Of a stretch of DNA of 64,000 nt, positions 1 to 8,506 are shown piece after piece (positions within the stretch are counted from its first letter, which is position 1; each line of letters starts with the position of its first letter). Below the pieces are notes generated by a model. The model searched no databases. It was not told where the DNA came from and saw only the letters and a list, made by a program, of their open reading frames with translations. The translations under genes were made by a program, and so were the position numbers. Source of the DNA: Bacteroidales bacterium (GTDB lineage Bacteria > Bacteroidota > Bacteroidia > Bacteroidales > JAAYJT01); contig JACZJK010000046.1 of the NCBI GenBank assembly GCA_014860575.1, positions 62,001-126,000 on the forward strand, read 5' to 3'.

Positions 1-380
1 ATGGCTTGTACTACAAGGATGGCGTGCTATATTCCGGTACAGTCACCGAATATTACGAAAATGGTTTGCTCAAAATGGAAATGAATTTATTTGAAGGTCA
101 GAAGCATGACCTCACATTCATCTATTTTCCTGATGGCACAAAAAAAGAACAGCGTTCATACAAGCATGGTGTTAAGCATGGAACCTGGTACACCTGGGAT
201 GAAAATAAGAACCTTACCGCTGAAGCAAATTTTAAAGATGGTGACAAACATGGGAGTTGGCTTGTTTGGGATTCAAACGGAAACAAACGCTACCAGATAT
301 ACTATGAAAACGGCGAAAAAAGTGGCGACTGGTTCATGTGGGATGAAGCAGGCAACCTTGCGATGCAAAGAACATATTAG
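1..380 (+). CDS. YwqK/MORN-variant repeat protein, 5' end outside window
   Basis: The reading frame is open from base 3 to the TAG at 378-380, so this is the C-terminal part of a longer protein that begins upstream. At least five short repeats of the form G-x-W/Y-x-x-W/Y-D-x-x-G/N-x can be seen, including KHGTWYTWDEN, KHGSWLVWDSNGN and KSGDWFMWDEAGN. This is the MORN_2/YwqK pattern of consecutive beta hairpins. Database entries often call this family a toxin-antitoxin antitoxin, but nothing here supports that; in Bacteroidetes such proteins are usually exported and of unknown role. A TTG at base 6 could be read as a start, but the frame continues upstream of it. A strong hairpin follows the stop. 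Confidence 0.7.
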   Translation, partial: GLYYKDGVLYSGTVTEYYENGLLKMEMNLFEGQKHDLTFIYFPDGTKKEQRSYKHGVKHGTWYTWDENKNLTAEANFKDGDKHGSWLVWDSNGNKRYQIYYENGEKSGDWFMWDEAGNLAMQRTY

Positions 381-411
381 TTTCTGCAATAAATAAAGTC
401 TCTTGACCTAC

Positions 412-450
412 CGAAAATGCCTTTACTGCGACACAGTAAAGGCATTTTCG
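412..450. terminator. Bidirectional intrinsic terminator
   Basis: A perfect 17-bp inverted repeat (arms 412-428 and 434-450, 5-nt loop) sits between two convergent genes. Each arm has an A/T-rich outer end, so on either strand the stem ends in a run of T (atttt). It probably ends transcription of both the YwqK-type gene and the TonB receptor gene. Confidence 0.8.
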
Positions 451-491
451 TCATAAGAAAAAGTTACAACGCTTTGAGAGACAGGCCATAC

Positions 492-3383
492 TTAAAACTT
501 ATAGCTCATACCCAGCCCGAATGAAATCCCTGGATTGTATGAACTAAAATACTCATTTTCGGCCTTGTATGAATGATAAAAACTCTCAATTGATGATTTA
601 AGGATATTTGAAACCTTAACATCTAGCACTAAATGATTATCTATAAATTTCTTATTCAGGCTAAAATTAAGACTATGGAAAGGGTGGTCAAAAATATCAG
701 GAAACAAGCCTGCGCCAACAATAGCCAATGTGGGTCCTTTAATATTATAGAAAATCCCGGCTTCCACTCCCAGATCAAAATTACCGTATGTTAGCCCGGC
801 ATTAATCACATAAGGCGCCTGTCCGGCCATTTGCCTCACAGATTCAACAACCTGCCCTATTTTCTTGTACGTTGTTCTTGAGTTGAACTCACGATCAGAC
901 ATATCAATTTTTGACTGCACCCATGTAAAATTGCCACTGAAATTAAAATTTGCGAGGGACTCAGAAATAAAATTCAAATCCTTTCTAAGTTCAAATTCCA
1001 GCCCTATTAACTCCCCATCACCAACATTGCGAACCTGATACTCAGTACTAGTTTGCTGTTCGGGTATTCTTACCATTTCAATCGGATCGTCAAAATTCTT
1101 GAAGAATGCACTTACTGAGAATATCTGCCCTCTTTCAAGAAACCACTCCCATCTGAAGTCAATGTTATCAATTCTTGTTTCAGTTAGTTTGCCATCCCAG
1201 TCAGCATAAGTAAAAAGGCTGCCGTTAAAGATTCTGTTGGTCAAAGGATCTATGATCTGTGCAAACGAAAGTTCTTTAAAGGAAGGCCTTGCTATGGTAC
1301 GGGTATAACTTACACGCAGATTCTGTTCTTCTGTAAGGGCAAAGATGAAGTTAACAGAAGGGAAAAAATCCAAAGATTCAAGCACCTTATCGTTCACCAG
1401 ATTTTTACCATTTGCAAAATCTCCATTTGCAAAAGTCTGATCCCGGCCTGTATGGCGTTGTACATAGTTCTCGATTCTCACACCAAGAATAGTTCTGAGC
1501 CTCGGAAGCGGGCTAAATTCGTTCTGGATATATGCTGCTGAATTTCGAATGTTCGATTCGTAGGCATTGGGGTTAGGATCATTATTTCCTGACTGGTAAT
1601 AAATAGAATTTGGTTTGTTCGGATAAATGTGATCCGGGATTAAAATCTGGGTTGGATCGGATGTTTGCCATGACTGACTGCCTACAAATTGCATATCGAA
1701 AAACAAAATCTCATATTCGCGTTCTTTGTAGGTATAATTTACACCGAATTTGAGCCGGGCATCCCGATCAAATAAAGTGTATTTCTTATTCACATCAACT
1801 TTCCCTGAACCATTGATTTCACTTAATGACCGCCATATTCTGGATGGGTTTCCACCGGCGCCAGCCAGAAATAATGTATCAAGCGGCCTGTAAGTAAATG
1901 CTGTTTTCCGGATATCAGGATCGGAAGATGTTGACAAAGTCGGTGAAATCCGCCAGTCAATCTCCCAACCAGAATTCCCAATCAGATGATTGCCATTCAA
2001 AAAGAGGTTACTCAGTGCCCTCTCATTATACTCCAGATTATCAGAACCAGCAATATATCCAGATTGTCCTACCGCTTCACCGTCATTATTAAGTAAGAAT
2101 TTTCCAGCCAGGGATTCTCCATTTTGCAGGTGCATAAAAGTAAACCTGATTTTCGACAATTTCGTCTTAAACGCCAGGCCGGCAATCGCTCCAATAAGAG
2201 TACTCCTTTCGCCATATTGTCCGTTTTGAATTGTCGCATATCTCATTTCATAACGGTCAGGATCAAAAAAGCGCTGATATTCGCTAAAAGTTACATTATC
2301 ATAAAATTTATAATCATTTTTATAAGACAAGGCGAATATATAGCCCAATTTGGGATCTTTTGGACTTTCGGAATTCAGACTGATCTGATTACCAAGTGAC
2401 AAACTAAAACTCAGATCAGCAAAGCTTTTCTCTCTGATTGCACCCAGGGTAGGGTTGAAGTTATTGATAAAATTTATCACCTCATCCTGCGGGTGACCGC
2501 TATATGGTGTTGGAACTTTGCTTTCTTTGGCTTGCCCGGGTATAGCCCTGGTCCCGTCATCGAATCCAAGGAAGTCGGTTTTACCTCCTTTATAGGTTAG
2601 GAAATCGGGATTGAGGTGCATATCTGGATTATAAGTTGTGCTTAACGAAACACTGAAAATTTTATCTTCGGGGAAGTCTTTGGTTTCAATATTCATAATT
2701 CCACCTGTAAAATCGGCGGGCAGGTCAGCAGTGAAATTTTTAACTACCATCATATTGTCAACCAGGTTGGTTGGAAAAATATCCATTTGTAAGCTATTCC
2801 GGTCAGGGTCAAGTCCCGGAATATCAACATGATTCAGCATTGTTTTTGAATACCGGTCGCCCAGCCCCCTGACATATACATATTTGCCATCTTCAATGGA
2901 AACTCCGGTTACCCGCTTTGCAGCTTCGACAGCTGTAGCATCGCCAATCAATTTTATTTTAGCTGACGAAATACCATCCATGATTACTACAGATTGTTTC
3001 TTCATTGTCATAAGCACGGCTTCAGTGGTTCTGATGGCTTCAGCCGATATAACTACTTCAGCAAGTTCGAATGAACTCTCCTGCAATAAAATATCATCAA
3101 TCAAAGTAACCTCATTGAGTTTGACCCGCACATTCTCCAGTAAAACTGTTTGATATGAAATATAGGTTATCTGCAATTCATGCGAACCCACTGAAACACT
3201 GATTGAAAATTTCCCATCCAGATCAGTACTGGCTCCAATCGTTGTACCTTTCACCAATACAGTTACCCCAACCAAAGTTTCACCGGTTTTCCCGTCCAAT
3301 ACTGAACCCCTTATTGTGCCGTTCTGAGCCATTGTGCCTGACAGAACTAAAATCAATCCAACCATTAACAGGTACTTTATCAT
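492..3383 (-). CDS. TonB-dependent outer membrane receptor with CarboxypepD_reg-like domain
   Basis: 963 residues. A signal peptide (about 1-19, ending GTMAQ) is followed by a CarboxypepD_reg-like beta-sandwich (about 22-105: GTIRGSVLDGKTGETLVGV), a plug domain (about 120-240, with VYVRGLGDRYS and GGIMNIETKD), and a long beta-barrel ending in an aromatic residue (GLGMSYKF). This is the usual layout of Bacteroidetes receptors that import a ligand across the outer membrane using TonB-ExbBD energy. It lacks a SusD partner. The gene upstream on the same strand encodes a beta-helix lipoprotein, and the next gene, divergent, is a nucleotidase-type phosphoesterase, so a phosphorus-containing ligand is possible; that is inference. 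A 42-bp perfect palindrome lies 24 nt before its start codon. Confidence 0.9.
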   Translation of the reverse strand: MIKYLLMVGLILVLSGTMAQNGTIRGSVLDGKTGETLVGVTVLVKGTTIGASTDLDGKFSISVSVGSHELQITYISYQTVLLENVRVKLNEVTLIDDILLQESSFELAEVVISAEAIRTTEAVLMTMKKQSVVIMDGISSAKIKLIGDATAVEAAKRVTGVSIEDGKYVYVRGLGDRYSKTMLNHVDIPGLDPDRNSLQMDIFPTNLVDNMMVVKNFTADLPADFTGGIMNIETKDFPEDKIFSVSLSTTYNPDMHLNPDFLTYKGGKTDFLGFDDGTRAIPGQAKESKVPTPYSGHPQDEVINFINNFNPTLGAIREKSFADLSFSLSLGNQISLNSESPKDPKLGYIFALSYKNDYKFYDNVTFSEYQRFFDPDRYEMRYATIQNGQYGERSTLIGAIAGLAFKTKLSKIRFTFMHLQNGESLAGKFLLNNDGEAVGQSGYIAGSDNLEYNERALSNLFLNGNHLIGNSGWEIDWRISPTLSTSSDPDIRKTAFTYRPLDTLFLAGAGGNPSRIWRSLSEINGSGKVDVNKKYTLFDRDARLKFGVNYTYKEREYEILFFDMQFVGSQSWQTSDPTQILIPDHIYPNKPNSIYYQSGNNDPNPNAYESNIRNSAAYIQNEFSPLPRLRTILGVRIENYVQRHTGRDQTFANGDFANGKNLVNDKVLESLDFFPSVNFIFALTEEQNLRVSYTRTIARPSFKELSFAQIIDPLTNRIFNGSLFTYADWDGKLTETRIDNIDFRWEWFLERGQIFSVSAFFKNFDDPIEMVRIPEQQTSTEYQVRNVGDGELIGLEFELRKDLNFISESLANFNFSGNFTWVQSKIDMSDREFNSRTTYKKIGQVVESVRQMAGQAPYVINAGLTYGNFDLGVEAGIFYNIKGPTLAIVGAGLFPDIFDHPFHSLNFSLNKKFIDNHLVLDVKVSNILKSSIESFYHSYKAENEYFSSYNPGISFGLGMSYKF

Positions 3384-3406
3384 CGCAATAATTTTTTAAA
3401 ATCTTA

Positions 3407-3448
3407 ATGCAACAGACTTGCAAAATTAATTTTGCAAGTCTGTTGCAT
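3407..3448. promoter_or_regulatory. 42-bp perfect palindrome before the TonB receptor gene
   Basis: Bases 3407-3448 form an uninterrupted perfect palindrome with 21-bp arms centred on attaat. It lies in the 120-bp gap between the lipoprotein stop and the receptor start. On the minus strand it is followed by ttaagatttt, so it could be a terminator or attenuator that lowers receptor expression relative to the lipoprotein, or a protein-binding operator. Confidence 0.6.
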
Positions 3449-3503
3449 ATTTTATGCTTGAATTGGTAAATAGTTAAAAATATTCCTGGGAAGTCGGATC
3501 ATT

Positions 3504-5018
3504 TTATTTTGAAGGGATTTTACCTGCCTGAGCAGCCCATGTCCAGCCAAATACAGAAAGATCTGTGGTGTGTGAAGTACCTGCTGTAATTCCTGCCGGT
3601 ACAGCTCCATTTACATAATTTGCAAGATCTGCTGCGGGCACATCAAGTAAAATTCCAGTGAAGTTAACTACACCGACATTATGAACAACTCGGTTGATTT
3701 TCTGGCCATCTCTGATAGAAGTGATGAAAATGTTTTCAAGATTGACCCTGGAATTATCGTCAGTATTAATAAGATCGGCAGAGAATCTTTCCAGATCAAA
3801 ATCATTAGCAATCACATAACCATTCTTAATTGTGTGGCCGGCGGGATAAGAACCTTCCGGGCCGTCGAGCTCAAAGTTGTGGTCGCCAGGAGCAATGATA
3901 ACAAAGTTATCCAGTGTACCAGCCCAGGACTGGTCAGTATCAATGGCGTCATCATTAACATTCCAAACCACGGCATTTGTAACATTCACTGTACCACCGA
4001 ACCATTCGATGCCATCATCCTGGTTCGAAATAATTTCAATATTTTCAATGATGGTTCCCGATCCAACACCACCCAAAGTAAGACCATTAATCTCATTTCC
4101 AGCACCGATATTGGTTCCGCCATGACGAATGGAAACATATCTGAGAATACCTGAATCGTCAGAATCATCATTACCACCATACAGTCCGTTGGGATCTGAA
4201 GTTGGAATACCCTCAATCTGAACTTCGCTCACGTCACCGTTGTCATTTGAAGCTGAAATTCGGGCCCTACCCAGCACAAGCACACCGCCCCACAATCCAT
4301 CAACATCAGGATCAAGGTTTGGGCTTCCAAAATTGCCGGCAGCAATATCTTCAGGTGATAATTCATCGGCAACTGATGTAAAGATAATAGGTGCGTCAGC
4401 TTCTCCGTCAGCAATCAGCTTTCCACCTCTTGCTATCAGCAAAGCCGTGGCATTTGCTCCGGTACCTGCTTCACCCTTAATGATTGTGCCTGCTTCTATA
4501 GTTAAAGTGGCACCGTTAAGTACGGTGATCCTACCAGCCAATTGATATACTTTATCACTGGTCCAGTCTGTATTTGTGCTGATGTTGCTTGAAACAACAA
4601 CAAGTGTTTCCAATGTAACATTCACCACTGCGGTTGCATCATCTGTTTGGTTTTCATTGTCAGTTACAGCAAGTTTGATAGATGCTGCGCCAGCGGCATC
4701 TCCGGCAGTGAAAGCTACAAAAATATTACCTGATTCTGCATCAGCAGTTCCATTGGTTGTAATGGTTGCAGTTCCATTAACTGCACTTACAGTGGCTGAT
4801 TTAAAACCACCATCAGCTGTGTAACTGAAAATGAGATCAACAACTGCACCGGCTTCGATAGTTTGATTATCGGGCGCGGTCACACTAGGGGCCTTGAAGT
4901 TGTCGCCCTTTTTGCAGGAATTTAATCCAACGACTAATGCTAACATGAAAAATGCCAGCTTAAAGAAATTTCTCTTTTGAAAATTGTTGCTTTTCATTTT
5001 TTTGAATAATTGGTTCAT
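3504..5018 (-). CDS. Beta-helix surface or periplasmic lipoprotein paired with TonB receptor
   Basis: 504 residues. A basic N-terminus and hydrophobic stretch end in a lipobox (VVGLNSC, Cys35), so this is probably a lipoprotein. Residues about 40-135 look like an Ig/cadherin-like domain (PDNQTIEAGAVVDL). Residues about 150-480 form a parallel beta-helix-type region (VLNGATLTIEAGTIIKG, then IENIEIISNQDDGIEWFGG and DNFVIIAPGDHNFELDGPEG). Proteins like this often occur beside CarboxypepD_reg TonB receptors in Bacteroidetes and are sometimes wrongly labelled multidrug transporters. It is the first gene of a likely two-gene unit with the receptor. A second ATG at 4997 also keeps the signal sequence, so the exact start is uncertain. 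Confidence 0.8.
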   Translation of the reverse strand: MNQLFKKMKSNNFQKRNFFKLAFFMLALVVGLNSCKKGDNFKAPSVTAPDNQTIEAGAVVDLIFSYTADGGFKSATVSAVNGTATITTNGTADAESGNIFVAFTAGDAAGAASIKLAVTDNENQTDDATAVVNVTLETLVVVSSNISTNTDWTSDKVYQLAGRITVLNGATLTIEAGTIIKGEAGTGANATALLIARGGKLIADGEADAPIIFTSVADELSPEDIAAGNFGSPNLDPDVDGLWGGVLVLGRARISASNDNGDVSEVQIEGIPTSDPNGLYGGNDDSDDSGILRYVSIRHGGTNIGAGNEINGLTLGGVGSGTIIENIEIISNQDDGIEWFGGTVNVTNAVVWNVNDDAIDTDQSWAGTLDNFVIIAPGDHNFELDGPEGSYPAGHTIKNGYVIANDFDLERFSADLINTDDNSRVNLENIFITSIRDGQKINRVVHNVGVVNFTGILLDVPAADLANYVNGAVPAGITAGTSHTTDLSVFGWTWAAQAGKIPSK

Positions 5019-5408
5019 GAATAGATAGGTTTAGCAGATTTGATTTTATGCGGCAAAAGTAGGCTGGTCATGTTAAGGAAATATTAACACAAAGTGACCA
5101 TTTCGTTAATAAAGCATTATCAAATTGTGAAGATTTAAAGGCATAATTCAAGGAATGCTAAGAAAAGCAACAGGAAAAGAAGACAATACGCAAGCCATCA
5201 AATAATTTACCTCATGCTAATCATATTCTACAGAACCGTTTCAGAAATGATAATCAAACCAACAATTCACCAATGAATATTTTTAGTGAAACAGGCAATT
5301 CGAATTAACCGATTTCTTCTCCCGATTGTTATTATTTTGTTCGTGTGTAAAATACCAAGCTGTTCTTTCGTTAATAATATATGTTTAATGTTTCCTAAGA
5401 TTTCCGCA
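5019..5408. other. Divergent intergenic region between lipoprotein and phosphoesterase genes
   Basis: About 390 bp with no convincing gene. The plus-strand word at 5054-5061 reads TACTTTTG on the minus strand, a match to the Bacteroidetes -7 box (TAnnTTTG) 36 nt before the lipoprotein start. No clear -33 element is at the expected spacing. The rest is AT-rich with no recognisable element. Confidence 0.4.
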
Positions 5409-7178
5409 ATGACCTTCAAAATGTCCCGCGCAGCACTATCTGCATTGGTTGCTTTTCTGTTTTCTACAGTAACTACAGCACAGGATACTACATACCTGAA
5501 AATCATAGTCAGCACCGATGTGCACGGCAGTGTTCTCCCTTACGATATTCTTGACGCCAGATCACGCCCCAATTCATTGGCTCAGGTTTATTCATACGTC
5601 ATGAACGAGCGTCAGAAAAAAAACCAGGAAGTCATATTTTTAGATAATGGTGATATCCTGCAAGGAGACCCTTTCATTTATTATTACAACTTCATTGATA
5701 CCTCCGGTATTCACCCCATGGCACGCGTTATGAACTTCATGCAGTACGATGCTACTACTATCGGAAATCATGATATTGAGGCAGGACATCCGGTGTATGA
5801 CAAGCTTAATATGCAATTTGATTTTCCATGGCTTGGGGCCAACATCATTGACGAAACCACAGGGCTTCCATATTTTAAGCCCTACACTATGATTGAAAAA
5901 AATAATAAAAAAATTGCCATCCTCGGATTGTGCACACCGGCTATACCACAATGGTTACCTGAGGAATTGTGGAGTGGAATGCATTTTGAAGACATGCTAG
6001 TTTCGGCAAGAAGCTGGGTAAGGTATATTCAGCGTAATGAGAAACCTGATTTATTGATCGGACTGTTTCATTCAGGGGCACCTGATGTTGAGTACCCTGA
6101 TGGAATACCGGCCAACCTTGAGCAGGCATCAAGAGTAATTGCACAGCGTGTTGCAGGATTTGATGTGGTATTTACAGGGCATGACCACCGGCGCTGGAAC
6201 GAATTTGTTCCTAACCTGAGCGAAGGTTATACATTGCTGCTGGGCGGAGGAAACAATGCCAGGAATCTAGCTGTTGCCGATATTATCTTAATCTCAGATA
6301 CTATTTCAAACTCAACCCGCAAAGAACTGCAGGGCAATATTGCAGATATGACAAAATTACCAGCCCATGAAGGTTTCCTCGATCAATTCTTTGATTATGT
6401 TTATCCCGTTCAGGATTTTGTAAAGCAGCCTGTTGGTGCACTTACGGATTCTTTGTTCAGCCGCGATGCACTTTTTGGAAGCTCAATGTTTGTGAACCTT
6501 GTGCACCATATCCAACTTGAGATCACAAAAGCCGATCTTTCATTTTCAGCGCCTTTAAGCTTTGATGCAGTGATTCCTGCAGGGAAGCTCACGCGTGGAG
6601 ATCTCTTCAAACTTTACCGTTATGAAAATCAGCTTTACACCATGCAACTTTCCGGACAAGAAGTGCTTGATGTTTTAGAATTCAGCTACAGTAACTGGCT
6701 GAACCAAATGAAAACCAGCAGCGACCATCTGTTGAACTTTGTGAAAGATGAACAGGGCAAGCTCGTAACGGATCCTTATGGCAGACCCCAAACAGCAACG
6801 CCACATTTTAACTTTGAATCGGCTGCAGGCATCATCTACACTGTTGATGTCTCAAAACCTGCAGGCCAACGGGTGAATATTATTTCAATGATTGATGGAC
6901 GGCCTTTCAGCGCCGATTCTACTTATGAAGTAGCGATCAACTCCTATAGGGCCAGCGGAGGCGGTGGGCATCTGACTACAGGTGCCGGAATTCCTCACGA
7001 TGAACTAAACAGACGCATCACCTATACTTCGGGGCAAGATCTCAGGTTTATGATTATGGAATGGATCAGAGAAAACAAAGTTCCTCCATCATCACCTTAT
7101 GTTAACTGGAGCATTGTACCAACAGATTGGCATCTTAAGGGAAAAGCAAAGGACGCCGCGTTGTTGTTTAAAAAGTAA
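5409..7178 (+). CDS. 5'-nucleotidase / 2',3'-cyclic phosphodiesterase family protein (UshA-like)
   Basis: 589 residues from the ATG at 5409, which gives a clean signal peptide (SALVAFLFSTVTTAQ). A GTG at 5286 in the same frame would add 41 residues with a second hydrophobic stretch and is less likely. The metallophosphatase domain carries the dinuclear metal motifs in order: STDVHGSV, LDNGDILQGD, TIGNHDIEAG, GLFHSGAPD and FTGHDHRRW. The C-terminal part (about 350-560) matches the 5'-nucleotidase substrate domain (LSFSAPLSF, INSYRASGGGGH). Enzymes of this family remove phosphate from nucleotides or cyclic nucleotides in the periplasm. The divergent neighbour is the receptor-lipoprotein pair, so the three may work in scavenging phosphate or nucleosides. 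Confidence 0.88.
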   Translation: MTFKMSRAALSALVAFLFSTVTTAQDTTYLKIIVSTDVHGSVLPYDILDARSRPNSLAQVYSYVMNERQKKNQEVIFLDNGDILQGDPFIYYYNFIDTSGIHPMARVMNFMQYDATTIGNHDIEAGHPVYDKLNMQFDFPWLGANIIDETTGLPYFKPYTMIEKNNKKIAILGLCTPAIPQWLPEELWSGMHFEDMLVSARSWVRYIQRNEKPDLLIGLFHSGAPDVEYPDGIPANLEQASRVIAQRVAGFDVVFTGHDHRRWNEFVPNLSEGYTLLLGGGNNARNLAVADIILISDTISNSTRKELQGNIADMTKLPAHEGFLDQFFDYVYPVQDFVKQPVGALTDSLFSRDALFGSSMFVNLVHHIQLEITKADLSFSAPLSFDAVIPAGKLTRGDLFKLYRYENQLYTMQLSGQEVLDVLEFSYSNWLNQMKTSSDHLLNFVKDEQGKLVTDPYGRPQTATPHFNFESAAGIIYTVDVSKPAGQRVNIISMIDGRPFSADSTYEVAINSYRASGGGGHLTTGAGIPHDELNRRITYTSGQDLRFMIMEWIRENKVPPSSPYVNWSIVPTDWHLKGKAKDAALLFKK

Positions 7179-7214
7179 GGAATTGAAATCATCTTCTCAT
7201 AATAATTGCATTGT

Positions 7215-7670
7215 ATGAACCAGCCTTGTCCTTTTTGCTCTTTATCCATTCAGGAACAGATTTTCTGGGGTTTGGACAAGGTGATGGCAGTTTATAATAT
7301 TTCACCGATCCTGCCGGGTCATTCAATGATCATTCCGCGAAGGCATGTGGTTACAATCAATGAACTGGATAACGAAGAAATGACAAAATTTTTCACTTTC
7401 GCCCGGCAGGTAACTCAGTTGTTGATGCGTGCATTTGAGGCGGATGGTTTTGATTGGTCGTTGCAGGAGTCCGAAGCTGCCGGACAAAGTTTTGCTCATC
7501 TTCATCTTCACATTATCCCAAGAAAAACCGGTGATCTGAAACGGCCCGGCGATTGGTATGCGTTGTTGCAACAAAACAGGCATGTTATGATTGATAACCC
7601 AGACCGAAAATTGCTAGCACCCAATGAAATAAGTAACATCATAGAATTTATCAAATCACACAAACACTGA
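7215..7670 (+). CDS. HIT family hydrolase
   Basis: 151 residues from the ATG at 7215 (a TTG nine bases earlier is less likely). The histidine triad is HLHLHIIPR with His95, His97 and His99. An N-terminal CPFC pair (Cys5, Cys8) begins a small zinc-type motif seen in many HIT proteins. Family members hydrolyse or transfer nucleoside phosphates, for example AMP-lysine or dinucleoside polyphosphates. The stop is 2 bp from the next start, so it is co-transcribed with the IMPACT-family gene. Confidence 0.9.
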   Translation: MNQPCPFCSLSIQEQIFWGLDKVMAVYNISPILPGHSMIIPRRHVVTINELDNEEMTKFFTFARQVTQLLMRAFEADGFDWSLQESEAAGQSFAHLHLHIIPRKTGDLKRPGDWYALLQQNRHVMIDNPDRKLLAPNEISNIIEFIKSHKH

Positions 7671-7672
7671 CA

Positions 7673-8287
7673 ATGCTGTTCGACGACACATATCGCACCA
7701 TTGGGGGTGTATCTAGCGGCATCTACAAAGAAAAAGGCAGCAAATTCCTGGCATTTGCCGAACCGGCAGCCAACGAAAATGAAGCAAAGGCAATCCTGGA
7801 AAAATACCGTAAGCAATATCACGATGCAAGGCATCATTGTTTCGCATGGGCTATTGGCCCTGCCCGTGAATCGCAGCGAATGAATGATGATGGTGAGCCT
7901 TCAGGAACTGCAGGCAGGCCAATATTCGGACAAATCTTGAGCTTCGACCTTACGGATGTTATTGTAGTAGTTGTCCGATATTTTGGTGGAACCAAACTTG
8001 GGGTAGGTGGATTGATAAACGCATACAAATCAGCAACCAAAGATGCTTTTGATATGGCAGAAATCCTAACCAGGACCATTAATGAATTCTATGAGATTGT
8101 GTTTCCATACACTGCTACCAATGAAGTAATGAGGGTTGTAAAAGAAAAAAACCTTGAAATAATTGAAAGTTCTTACACAGATATTTGCCGGATTGTTATT
8201 TCGGTTCGGAAAAAAAATGCTATTTTGGCCTCCGATTCGATTTCTTCATTAATTAATGTCAAAATCAAATACTTACGTACTATCTGA
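7673..8287 (+). CDS. IMPACT/YigZ family protein
   Basis: 204 residues. The N-terminal UPF0029 (Impact) domain is clear: KEKGSKFLAFAEPA, DARHHCFAWAIG, NDDGEPSGTAGRPI and VVVVRYFGGTKLGVGGLINAYKSA. The C-terminal 70 residues fit the DUF1949 EF-G-like ferredoxin fold. The family is widely conserved and linked to translation or stress control (eukaryotic IMPACT blocks GCN2 activation), but its bacterial biochemical role is not settled. It overlaps nothing and follows the HIT gene by 2 bp. Confidence 0.92.
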   Translation: MLFDDTYRTIGGVSSGIYKEKGSKFLAFAEPAANENEAKAILEKYRKQYHDARHHCFAWAIGPARESQRMNDDGEPSGTAGRPIFGQILSFDLTDVIVVVVRYFGGTKLGVGGLINAYKSATKDAFDMAEILTRTINEFYEIVFPYTATNEVMRVVKEKNLEIIESSYTDICRIVISVRKKNAILASDSISSLINVKIKYLRTI

Positions 8288-8506
8288 AAGTTGCTGTTGA
8301 CCGGGCTTTGGCGGCCTTTAGATACAACTAAAAAAATGTAAAATCAAGGCAAAAAAAATTTTTTTTTTAACTTTTTCTACTGCAATTTTGTTAAAAAATC
8401 GGGAGCGTAGCATCAGGCGCTCATCACCCCCGGATGTTTTTTTATCTCTGGCCTCATTATAAGTTGTTTAATTAGTTTAGGTCTGGTATTAGTTATTGAA
8501 CAAAAC
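8288..8506. other. AT-rich leader of dnaA
   Basis: A 219-bp gap with an A8-T10 tract at 8351-8368, further T and A runs to about 8398, and a small hairpin (gagcg/cgctc, 8403-8422). This resembles the unwinding-prone AT-rich DNA often found at dnaA, but I see no TTATCCACA-type DnaA box, so I do not call an origin. Confidence 0.3.

Noticed and set aside
1-380. Antitoxin label for the YwqK-type protein
   Set aside because: The label comes from a database name; no toxin gene is next to it and the repeats alone do not show such a role.
5286-5408. Longer N-terminus for the phosphoesterase from GTG 5286
   Set aside because: It would place a second hydrophobic stretch before a complete signal peptide that starts at ATG 5409.
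8288-8506. Replication origin
   Set aside because: AT-rich DNA is present, but no DnaA boxes can be seen, and Bacteroidetes origins are not always at dnaA.
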